Positions 1-10,250 of a stretch of DNA of 64,000 nucleotides are shown here, one piece after another. Below the pieces are notes generated by a model. It searched no databases and was not told the DNA's origin. It worked only from the letters and a program-made list of their open reading frames with translations. The stretch comes from Rutidosis leptorrhynchoides (lineage: Eukaryota; Streptophyta; Magnoliopsida; Asterales; Asteraceae). A program made the translations under genes and the position numbers. The stretch covers positions 344,291,501 through 344,355,500 of the forward strand of contig NC_092338.1 of assembly GCF_046630445.1 (NCBI RefSeq). Direction: 5' to 3'. The first letter of the stretch is position 1; the number at the start of each line of letters is the position of its first letter.

Positions 1-547
1 CTTTATCAGGCCTTAGACATCTGACTCTCAACGAATAAGAGGGACAAATTCCATCTTGACTACATACGTCCTAAATATATACCTTGCATTATAGCTGAGC
101 TCTTCCTTATGAACTACCATATTTCAGAATAGCGAAGAAAGAATCAAGGCACAATACTTGGCAAATATCCGAACCTAATATGTATCTCAGGTCAGAGGAT
201 ACAATGATATTCGCCTTTACTCAAGATTACATGTGATCAACCACAAAGGCTCCATTTAGTAAATCTTGAGGGCGGGTCTTCCAATATTTGTATCCCACAA
301 ATATCTATGAACCTTGGTTGCAACCTTTCCCCACATTCATCCCGTGAATGTATACCAATCTAAGTTCATAATAGTCTAAACCTCACACTTGTTCCCACAA
401 ACGTGATCGACTACGAAATTTAGAATAATTTCTTATTCATGGATAAAATACGCAAAATAGGAACATGACTCAATATTAATAAATTAATACCATAATTATA
501 TTAATGAGTTTGAACAAATTTCATTCCGTTACAATACTTAAAACAGA
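1..547 (-). other. Copia 3' internal noncoding region
   Basis: This A/T-rich stretch lies downstream (minus strand) of the copia pol stop codon. I see no coding frame or known motif. Comparing it by eye with the copia 5' LTR at 25487-26547 shows no match, so the 3' LTR of this element must lie left of the window. It is assigned to the copia element only by its position after the polyprotein stop at 548-550. Confidence 0.5.
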
Positions 548-804
548 TCATGACCAATCACTAGAATGTCGAAGCCCTAATGCACAAACATGTCCTGCAT
601 GTTTTGCTCCATGTAAGAGCTTCGTGAGAGGATTCGCTATATTTAGATCTGTGTGAACTTTGTGAATACATATCTTTCCCTTTTCAACTTCATCCCTTAT
701 GTAGTTGAATCTCCGCTCAATGTGACGGGTCTTTTGGTGAGCACGAGGTTCCTTGATTTGTGCTATCGCACCCTCGTTGTCACAAAAGATCTCAAGAGGG
801 TCCT
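548..804 (-). pseudogene. Ty1/copia pol, C-terminal RNase H fragment
   Basis: Minus-strand frame carrying the end of a copia RNase H. The motif FCDNEGAIAQ is the family's acidic-residue segment, followed by HQKTRHIERRFNYIRD and VHTDLNIANPLTK, typical of the C-terminus of plant copia polyproteins. It is the continuation of the RNase H at 3063-3362, from which it is separated by a solo LTR and its GTCCT duplication (800-804). Counting codons from the gag start at 6841, removing 805-3067 and allowing one lost base gives exactly 1344 codons including the stop, which supports the joining. Confidence 0.9.
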
Positions 805-1916
805 TGTGACGATCGCTCCAAATCCATATGGACGAACACGTCATTCATTGATTTCATTGCGAGGTATTTGACCTCTATATGATACGTTATGTAAACATTG
901 CATTCTTTTGAAAAGGCATACCATAAATGAATATTTAAATCAAAGGTTTTCGACATCTGATGATTTCTACATATAGACAATCACCGTATATAATAGTTTA
1001 CAATAGTACTTCCATTGACAATGCAGTCAAAATAAGGTACATGATGATGAATTGGTGAATGCAACGTTTTCTTGAAAAATATGCCATATAAGACTCCATG
1101 CACATAGCTTGTCTATCATATAAGCAAACAGCGGAAGACTTCTAGGAAACCTGAGAATAAACATGCTAACAAGTGTCAACACAAAGGTTGGTGAGTTCAT
1201 AGTTTTAATGTTTCATATAATCTGTATATAAAGGTGGATCACAAGAATTCAGTTGTTTTATCCAGAAACGTTTATCAAAATATTCTACGAAATTGAGCAC
1301 CCTGGTAACTAAACTTAACGTATATATAATTTGTACCCTTTGTATAATCATCTTAATAATACACGCAAACCAACGTGTACGCTTCTCAAATAGCATACGT
1401 CCGTTAAAAGGCTAGTGCTCTAGCTCGGACGGGGATATCAAGCCCTATGGATCCATATACTACTACTCGCGCCCACCAGTTCTTATAACTGGCAGTTACT
1501 AGTTACCAAAGCTAAGGGATTTTCAGTTCAAACTCAGTGTAGAATTTAGTATGTACTTGTATCCATTGTGTTTAAAATAAAGTGCATGTATTCTCAGCCC
1601 AAAAATATAGATTGCAAAAGCAATTAAAAAGGGAGCAAATGAAACTCACTGTTTAATATTGATATACCATATTGCAGGAAAGCACGTAGACGCATCGGAG
1701 ATGATAAACACGAGGTTTGATTCACAAAAATACCCCCGAACATTACCCATAATTTCCTTGGCAATAACCCATATTTTCCTTGGCTCTAGCTCGCTTGAAA
1801 ACTTGTTTTGAAAATTACTTGGACAGCACACCGTCGTAATTTTTTATGTACATTATTATTTTTGTATCGCAAAAATAATAACACTAATAATAAAAATAAT
1901 AAGATTAATAATAATC

Positions 1917-1917
<1 letters not shown>

Positions 1918-2007
<90 letters not shown>
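1918..2007. repeat. (TAA)n microsatellite
   Basis: About 30 near-perfect TAA units. In LTR orientation (minus strand) the tract starts about 60 bp downstream of the TATAAA at 2067-2072, just past the expected transcription start. Long Asn, Ile and Tyr runs in its reading frames are repeat artefacts. Confidence 0.95.
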
Positions 2008-2011
<4 letters not shown>

Positions 2012-2066
2012 TATAATAAATACGGAGAAAAAAATAATGAATTGAATCAGAAGCAGAAATCGCGAA

Positions 2067-2144
2067 TTTATAGATGTGGCCAGCAAAAGGGTGCCATGCG
2101 ATCGCATGGCTTCCCAAGCCATTTCCCATGCGATCGCATGGGAA
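2067..2144 (-). promoter_or_regulatory. Palindrome-pair plus TATA promoter module of solo LTR
   Basis: Two perfect palindromes, GCCATGCGATCGCATGGC at 2093-2110 and CCCATGCGATCGCATGGG at 2125-2142, have centres 32 bp apart. On the minus strand TATAAA (2067-2072) follows about 32 bp after the nearer centre. The same geometry occurs in the Athila LTR (7312-7391) and in the solo LTR at 42319-46566. A promoter role is inferred from the TATA box and the U3-like position. Confidence 0.65.
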
Positions 2145-2430
2145 GGTATGACAGCTCACAAACTTTTAACTTTTTGTTTGTCGACATAATTATTTAATAT
2201 AAATATAAATATAATATATTTAATTTATATAATTAATTATATATTATATTAAATTTACGTGCATAGTTAACTTGTAATTTTTGTTCCGATAAGTCGTACA
2301 TCGTCACTCGACTTATGTCTCGGTTCCGGTTTTTCGAACGCCCTTTCGTACGCTGAGAAAACTAGTTCTTTTCGTTTCGTGACTCTTACCTTTGTCAAAA
2401 TATAGTCTTAAATCATCCATAAACTATACC

Positions 2431-2588
2431 ACTGTAGCAAAGTTACTGTAGCAAAGTCAATTTTTACTGTAGCAATTCACTGTAGCAAAGTCAATTTTTA
2501 CTGTAGCAATTTCATTGTAGCAAATAGTGATTTTCGAAAACACTGTAGCATTTTGGGTACTGTAGCAATTTGAAAATACTGTAGTAAA
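2431..2588. repeat. Irregular array of ACTGTAGCA units
   Basis: Nine copies of ACTGTAGCA or a one-base variant lie in about 160 bp, at roughly 2431, 2444, 2466, 2479, 2500, 2514, 2542, 2559 and 2578. Spacing is uneven (12 to 28 bp), so this is not a simple tandem repeat. It lies upstream of the LTR TATA box in LTR orientation. Confidence 0.8.
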
Positions 2589-3062
2589 TTAGTGTTTTAC
2601 TGGTTCATCTTAAACGCTTTAGTTAACTTATCTAAATATCAATCGAATCAATAAACGAATGTTACTATCGTTTACTAAATAACTTGAAATTATATATATG
2701 TATATATCTTTTTAATATACATAAATCAATTTTTAAATACACATTGGAAGTTATTTATAAATAAATTTTAATAATAAATATTTCAATTTATCATATATAT
2801 TCAAATAGATATTTAAACCAATAAGTTTAATGTACGGTATCAAATAATTAATACATTGTTACCTTTTCAAGTTATAGTATATATGTATCTATTTACATAT
2901 AATTGTTCGCGAATCGTCGAAAACAACCGAAGGGTATTTAAATATATAAAAGTAGTTCAAAAATTTTGAGATTCAGTTTTACAGACTTTGCTTATCGTGT
3001 CGGAAATGTTAATCATACAAAGATTAAGTTTAAATTTGGTCAGAAATTTCCGGGTCATCACA

Positions 3063-6000
3063 GTCCTGAATGGAAGGGACTACTCCTAAGTCGTCGATGA
3101 ATTTCTTCATCCATGCAGCTTCCTGAGCTGCCAATGATGCGGCAATGTACTCCGACTCTGTAGTGGATAAGGCAACAACATCCTGTTTTGAACTCTTCCA
3201 AGAGACCGCACCACCATTTAATGTGAAGACGTAACCGGATTGTGATCGAGAATCATCTCGATCAGTCTGGAAACTTGCATCCACGTAACCTTTTACAGCG
3301 AGTTCCTCCTCACCAGATCCATATATTAGAAACATATCCATAGTCCTCCTAAGGTATTTCAATATACTTTAAACCGCAATCCAATGATTGTTTCCTGGGT
3401 TATTCTGGTATCTTGTCAATCTTAGGGCGCATGACACATCCGGTCTAGTGCATATCATTGCATACATGATTGACCCAATAGCAGATGCATACGGGACTCT
3501 CTTCATTCTCTCTTGTTCATCTTTCGTGGTAGGACACTGAGATGAACTGAGAGGCGTTCCTCTTTGAATAGGTACCAAACCACTCTTAGAGTTCTCCATC
3601 TTGAACCTTTTCAAGACCTTTTCAATGTATGAACTTTGATTCAAACCTATCAGTTTCTTGGATCTATTCCTGTAGATCCCAATCCCCAAAACGTATTCTG
3701 CTTCTCCAAGATCCTTAATGGAGAAGCATTTACTTAGCCAAGTTTAACTCCTTGCATTGCCGGAATATCATTTCTAAATAACAATATATCATCCACATAT
3801 AGTACAAGGAACATGATAGTGCTCCCACTAGCTTTCTTATATACACAAGCTTCATCACCATTTTTAATGAAGCCAAATTTCTCGGCTTCCTCATTAAAAC
3901 GATGATTCCACATTCTAGATGCTTGTTTCAATCCGTAGATTGACTTATTTAACTTGCATACCTTTTTAGGATATTTCGGATCAACAAAACCTTCAGGCTG
4001 AACCATATAGACATCTTCCACAAGATATCCATTTAGGAAAGCGGTCTTGACATCCATTTGCCATATTTCGTAATCATAATGAGCAGCAATGGCAAATAAT
4101 ATCCTAATAGACTTTAGCATTGCCGCAGGCGAAAAAGTTTCATCATAGTCAATCCCTTGAGTTTGAGTGAAACCTTTTGCTACAAGTCTAGCCTTATATG
4201 TATCCAAGTTTCCATGTATGTCGGTTTTCATTTTGAAAAGCCATTTACAATCAACTAGCCTTGAGCCAGTAGGTTGTACAACAAGTTCCCAAACTTGGTT
4301 GTCATACATGGATTGCATCTCGGCGTTCATGGCTTCCTGCCATTTATCTTTATCAATCCTTGATAAAGCATCTTGGTAGTTTGTTGGTTCATCCAAATCA
4401 ACCATATAGCAACCATCCATGAGAAACCCATATCTCTCAGGAGGATTACTTATCCTACTAGATCTACGAACGTCTTGTGTATTTTGATCATCCATTTGAT
4501 CATTCTCAACGTTTTCACGTTGAGTGCTAGTGTCAACCAATTGTGTATCATCTACTTGATCTTGAACCTCTTCAAGATCTATCTTCCTTTCACTTTCGCC
4601 TTCCATTAGGAACTTAGTTTCAAGGAATTCAGCCTTCCGAGCAACAAATACATTCTGCTCGGAAGGATCATAGAAATAATATCCCATATTATCCTTGGGA
4701 TATCCTATGAAGATACACTTCGTGGATCGAGCATTCAATTTATTAGGGACGTAACGCTTAGGGTAAGCTTCACATCCCCATACTTTTAAGTATGATAGAG
4801 ATGGAGGTTTTCCAAACCACATCTCATGAGGAGTTCGTTCCACTTTCTTGGTTGGGGCCATATTTAAAATACGAGCCGCGGAGCATAGGCAATAACCCCA
4901 AAATGATAGAGGTAACGAGCTTCTTGCCATCATAGATCGAACCATATCCATAAGGGTACGGTTCCTCCTTTCGGAAACTCCATTAAGTTGGGGTGTTCCA
5001 GGAGGAGTAAGTTGTGAGATAATCCCACAACCTTTAAGATGATCTTGGAAAGCATCGCTTAGGTATTCACCTCCTCTATCGGTACGAAGTACCTTGATTA
5101 TCTTATTGAGTTGATTTTGTACTTCGTTTTGATATTCTTTGAATGCTTCAAAAGTTTCGTCATTGTGTCTCAATAAGTAGACATATCCGAAACGACTGAA
5201 GTCATCAATGAACGTAACGAATTATCTTTCACCATTCCTAGTTATGGGCTTAAAGGGTCCACATACATCCGAATGTATTAATCCCAATAAGTCCTTAGCC
5301 CTTTCATAGGTCCCTTTGAAAGGTGCTTTAGTCATTTTGCCTTGTAAACAAGATTCACATACATCAAACGAGTCTAGTTCATTTGATTTCAAAAGGCCAT
5401 TCTTTTGAAGTGTATGCATTTGATTCTTGATTATGTGACCAAGGTGACAATGCCATAAGTAGGAATTACTCAAATCCCTTTTGAGTTTCTTGGTGTTTGC
5501 ATGGAACATTGAGCTATTATATGATGTGTCATCATGAACCAATTCATAAATACCATTCGAAGGCGAAGCCTTAAAATAGAACACATTATCTAAAGAAACA
5601 TGGATATCATCATTAATGAAATTAAGATTAAAACCATTTTGTTTTAAACGGGATGCAGAAATAATGTTTCGTGATAAATCGGGTGCATACAAAACATTTT
5701 TCAAAATAAGCTCCAAACCACTTGGTGGCTTCAAAACAAAGTCTCCTTGAGCTTTCACTTGCACCCTTACTCCATTTCCCATGAAGAGACTTGTTGTTCC
5801 CGTATCCTGATCACTTCTTTTGAACCCCTGCAAAGAATTGCAAATATGAGTTCCACATCCTGTGTCTAATACCCATGTATTAGAAGAAGTAATACTAAGC
5901 TCAATGTATACCATATATACATTACCTGAGGTTTGCCCTGCATCCCTCTTTTCCTTCAACTCCTTAAGGTAGACCGGGCAGTTTCGTTTCCAGTGACCCA

Positions 6001-6841
6001 TTTCACCGCAACCGAAGCACGGATCTTCCTTGAGGTTAGCTTTACCGGCAACCTTTTGCTTCTTGTTGTTGTTGGTTGGGGTAACCATCTTCCCCTTTCC
6101 CTTGCCCTTACCTTGGTAGGCGGGTCCTTTCCTCTTAGCCGCCTTCAGCTTAGAAGTGTTATTGTTTTTGGACCCGCCTTCATTGATCATAAACATAGGT
6201 GAAGCCCTTTTACCCATGCTCGCTTTGGCCGTCTTAAGCATGGCATGTAATTTGTCAATGCTTTTATCCCAACCATTCATGTTATAATTTAACATGAATG
6301 TGTCAAACCTCTTTGACAATGAGTTAAGGATAAGGTTCGTGGCTAATTCATTAGACACGTTGCAATTTAGACGGTTCGCTCGATCAATTAGGCTTTTCAT
6401 CTTAAGGACATAAGATGAAACGGATTGGGTGTCGTCCATCCGACATGCATGAAGCGCTCGGACCGTTTCAAAGCGCTCGACACGAGCTTGTTGAAGGAAC
6501 ATCTCCTTCAACTGTGTGATCATGTCATATGCACTATGATGCTCGAAGTCCTTTTGGAGTTCGGGTATCATAGTCCCAAGCATGAGGCAAGAAACTTGCA
6601 ACGAATCGGTGCAATATTTCTCCCAATAAGCCATGCCTTCCGTATCATCCTCGTCCGGTTGATCGGGAATGGGGTCTTCCAACACATACGCCCTATCCTC
6701 AAGTTTGAGGACAATTCTTAGATTGCGGAACCAATCCATGAAGTTCGTATGGTTGAGTTTTTTTTTTTCGAGGATTGACCTCAACGATAGGTTGTTAAAG
6801 TTGATTGGTGCATTTGGAATGTTGTTGTTATTGGCGGCCAT
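3063..6841 (-). pseudogene. Ty1/copia gag-pol polyprotein, degenerate
   Basis: One polyprotein read right to left: Gag from ATG 6841; CCHC knuckle CFGCGEMGHWKRNC; protease DTGCGTHIC; GAG-pre-integrase (YLWHCHLGH); integrase core ending in ISQLTPPGTPQLNGVSERRN; reverse transcriptase with the catalytic YVDDILL; and RNase H (GYVDASFQTD, STTESEYIA). Lesions I can see are an ochre codon at 5222-5224 in the integrase core, loss of one A in the run near 3742 that shifts frame after the RT, and a TAA at 3369-3371 between RT and RNase H. The solo LTR then splits RNase H. The order protease, integrase, RT, RNase H places it in Ty1/copia; the clade is not assigned. It cannot now make a full protein. Confidence 0.95.
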
Positions 6842-8835
6842 TGATAATGCTAAAAACGAACATATATTTCATAGCATTATTCCTCAAGAAAGACAAGATT
6901 TTAGTTGGTATTGTTCGATTTACAAGCAATATTCGTTTAAATATTAAAAAGTGAAGACAAAAGGCAGAATCGACAAATTTAAGACAAAAAGGTCCAAAGA
7001 GCTAAAAAGTACAAGATACAACTAAAAAGGTTCAAAATATTGATGAGGAACGTCTCAAAATGACAAGAGTACAAGTTACAAGACGCAAAGTACACGATAT
7101 AAAATAATACGCGAAGACGTCCGAAAATCCGGAACCGGGACCTGAGCCTAGAAGAAACGCCCGACGCAACGGACCAAAAATATCTAGTCTACTATGCACA
7201 AAAATATAATATAATATATATATAATTATATATAATTATATATTATATTATATATTATTATTATATTACGTCGGCAAGAAGAAAACAAATCAATTTGGCT
7301 GGATCCAGGGTGGCCATGCGACTCGCATGGCCAGAGGCACAAATCCATGCGAGTCGCATGGAGTGAAAATGTTGGTCAGGTCCTATATAAAGCCAGTTTT
7401 CTGCCGAGTTTGATACACATAATTTTAATCTCTCTCAATATATACGATATATATATATATATAATTTATATTTTAATTTTAATTTTAATTATAATTCTAA
7501 TAATAAGGGTATGTTAGCGAATGTTGTAAGGGTGTAAGTCAAAATTCTGTCCGTGTAACGCTACGCTATTTTTAATCATTGTAAGTTATGTTCAACCTTT
7601 TTACATTAATGTCTCGTAGCTAAGTTATTATTATGCTTATTTAAAACGAAGTAATCATGATGTTGGGCTAATTACTAAAATTGGGTAATTGGGCTTTGTA
7701 CCATAATTGGGGTTTGGACAAAAGAACGACACTTGTGGAAACTAGGCTATGGGCTATTAATGGGCTTTATATTTGTTTAACTAAATGAAAGTTTGTTAAT
7801 GTTAATATAAAGATTTACAATTGGGCGTCCCTATAAATTACCATATACACTCGATCGGACACGATGGGCGGGGTATTTATATGTACGAATAATCGTTCAT
7901 TTAACCGGACACGGGAATGGATTAATAGCCACTAGAATAATTAAAACAGGGGTGAAATTACATTCAAGGGTAATTGGTGTAATTGTTAACAAAGTAGTAA
8001 AACCTTGGTTTACACGCAGTCGATAACCTGGTGTATTCATTAAACAAAGTATTAAAACCTTGTTACAATTCGAATCCCCAATTAGTTGGAATATTTAACT
8101 TCGGGTATAATAATAATTTGATGAGGACACTCGCAATTTATATTTATGACTGATGGACTGTTATGGACAAAAACCAGACGGACATATTGAATAATCCAGG
8201 ACAAAGGACAATTAACCCATGGGCATAAAACTAAAATCAACTCGTCAAACATCATGATTACGGAAGTTTAAATAAGCATAATTCTTTTATTTCATATTTA
8301 ATTTCCTTTATTTTATATTTAATTGCACTTCTAATTATCGCACTTTTATTTATTGTTATTTTATTTTATTGCACTTTTAATTATCGTACTTTTTAATTAT
8401 CGCAATTTTATTTTATCGCATTTTTATTATTCGCAATTTCATTATCGTTATTTACTTTACGCTTTAATTTTAGTCTTGTATTTATATTTTACATTAGGTT
8501 TTAACTGCGACTAAAGTTTTAAAATCGACAAACCGGTCATTAAACGGTAAAAACCCCCCTTTATAACAATAATATTACTTATATATATATTTGTATTTTT
8601 ATAAAAGTAAACTAATATAGCGTTGAGCTTTGTTCAAAGATTTCCCTGTGGAACGAACCGGACTTACTAAAAACTACACTACTGTACGATTAGGTACACT
8701 GCCTATAAGTGTTGTAGCAAGGTTTAAGTATATCCATTCTATAAATAAATAAATATCTTGTGTAAAATTGTATCGTATTTAATAGTTTTTCCTAGTAAAA
8801 TAATAACTATTTTATATACACCTCGCTTCACATCA
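6842..8835 (+). repeat. Athila 5' LTR
   Basis: This 1994-bp LTR starts TGATAATGCT and ends CTTCACATCA. Compared by eye with the 3' LTR I find one substitution (A at 7541 against G at 22799) and one AT dinucleotide fewer in the microsatellite near 7446. It carries the palindrome pair, TATATAAA at 7384-7391, and an AT microsatellite from about 7446. The expected start of R is around 7415-7420. Confidence 0.95.
7312..7391 (+). promoter_or_regulatory. Palindrome-pair plus TATA promoter module of Athila LTR
   Basis: CATGCGACTCGCATG centred at 7322 and CATGCGAGTCGCATG centred at 7353 lie 31 bp apart, each extended by further complementary bases (GGC/GCC and TC/GA). TATATAAA (7384-7391) begins 31 bp after the second centre. 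The identical module lies in the 3' LTR at 22568-22618. The central base flips between the two palindromes (C, then G). Promoter function is inferred from the TATA box. Confidence 0.7.
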
Positions 8836-8843
8836 AGTATTTT

Positions 8844-8861
8844 TGGCGCCGCTGCCGGGGA
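8844..8861 (+). other. Athila primer binding site (Asp-tRNA type)
   Basis: TGGCGCCGCTGCCGGGGA begins 8 nt after the 5' LTR end. This matches the primer site type described for Athila elements, where the 3' end of an Asp tRNA primes minus-strand synthesis. tRNA identity is from family knowledge, not from a search here. Confidence 0.85.
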
Positions 8862-10250
8862 ACTCGCCGAAGCGAAACGCCATATTTTTAATTTTTAAGT
8901 TATAATTAGTTTTTGTAAAATTTATATTTTTGTTTAAAAATTAAAAATATAAAAAAAAAACTTTTAAAATCGAAAAAAAAAAAAAACATATTTTAAAGTG
9001 TATTTTAAGTTTTTCTTTATTATTTACAAAATATTAAAGTATTTGTATTTTATTTTAGTATTTTATTAAGTTTTTATTTAAATTATATATTTATATCTTA
9101 TATTATATATAAAACAGAAATTATAAATAAATAATAAATATTACGTGACCTGTCATTTGAACCAGTCCAATTGAACCAGTTCAGGGTGTCCATGCGACTC
9201 GCATGACCCACCCCCTTAAACCATGCGACTCGCATGAGGGGTCTGACAGGGCCACAAACAAACCCTAAAAACGCATTTATTACGGATATTATTTTATTAT
9301 TATTAATTAAACCCTAATTTGATTTTATTATTATTAATTAAGTTTTTAGTTTAATTAATTTTAACTACTTTTAATTAGTTTTATTATATTTAAAATTTAA
9401 TACTTTAATATAATTAATATAAAAATAATATTTTAATAAAAATTGTATTTTTTTTTTTTATCACTTTTTATTTCTTTTAATATTTTGTCCCTTTTTAATC
9501 GTTGTAGCGTAATATTTGTATTTTTAGCTCATTTTTAATTTTAAACTTAGTTTTTGCTATAGTTATTTTTACTCCTAGATTTTTAGGCTTTGCCGTAGAA
9601 TTCCTTAAGTGCTTTTTCTTTAGACTAAGATTTAGGTGCTTTAGAATTTTGCGACGCCTTTTTAAGTTTTAGTTTCTTTTTAAGTTATTTCCATTTGGGA
9701 TTTAGTTTCTCCTGTAAGCCTTAATATTTTTAGACACCTTTTACTATGTATCAATTATCATTTCAATTAGTAATCTCAATTTGCGATTATAATTTTAAGT
9801 TAGTTGTAGTAATAAGGTTAGGTTAGTCAAGTATTTTTAAGTTTTTATAAGTTTTTTTTATTTTTCCGTCACCTTTTATTTTTCAACCATTTTTTCTTTT
9901 TCAACCTTTTTCGACGAACTCTTTTTCTCTCTTATTTCTCGCCATTCTAGTTTTTAGGACTTAGAATTTTTTCTACTTCTTATCTAAATTTCTTAAAATT
10001 ACGAAAACTTATTTTAAGTGGTTAAATTAATAGACATCAAAATTTTCTGGTTCGTAGTAATAGTTGGATTTGTACGTGGACCGGGTTATTGGAGCCAAAC
10101 AGTCCTCAATTATATTGAGACCAAACGAATCCTGCCCCTCTGCTGCATCTTTTGGCTATTCGAAACGTGGGCAAAATCAGAAAAGTCTATTGATTGGATA
10201 ACTTATTATAATTTTTCTTTCCTTTTAAAAACTAATAGGATATTCAGTGA
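8862..10250 (+). other. Athila leader (5' untranslated internal region)
   Basis: About 1.4 kb of A/T-rich leader between primer site and gag ATG. It holds a second palindrome pair: CATGCGACTCGCATG at 9191-9205 and again at 9222-9236, centres 31 bp apart, preceded by an A/T-rich stretch as in the LTR. No TATAAA follows; the corresponding position is ACAAACAAA. An open frame at 10018-10299 starts with GTG and I do not regard it as a gene. Confidence 0.6.

Larger units (their letters stand above)
805..3062 (-). mobile_element. Solo LTR (gypsy-type, TGTGATGACC family) inserted in copia
   Basis: A 2258-bp unit bounded on the plus strand by TGTGACGATC at the left and GGGTCATCACA at the right, so it has TG...CA ends inside imperfect extended inverted termini. 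GTCCT is duplicated at 800-804 and 3063-3067. No coding domain, primer site or second LTR is present, so it is a solo LTR, oriented on the minus strand by similarity to the LARD LTR at 37825-42050. It holds a palindrome pair (2093-2142), a minus-strand TATAAA (2067-2072), a (TAA)n tract and an ACTGTAGCA array. It interrupts the copia RNase H frame exactly. Confidence 0.9.

Noticed and set aside
2093-2142. GCGATCGC palindromes as a bacterial or cyanobacterial HIP1-type signal
   Set aside because: The context is plainly a plant LTR; the conserved unit is the longer CATGCGATCGCATG in pairs, not the octamer alone.
1808-2159. Open frames with long Asn, Ile or Tyr runs
   Set aside because: They are translations of the (TAA)n microsatellite in an LTR, with no start context or domain.
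7312-7362. Palindrome pair as a CRISPR-type repeat or phage attachment site
   Set aside because: Only two copies per locus, eukaryotic context, and no cas or integrase partner of that kind.
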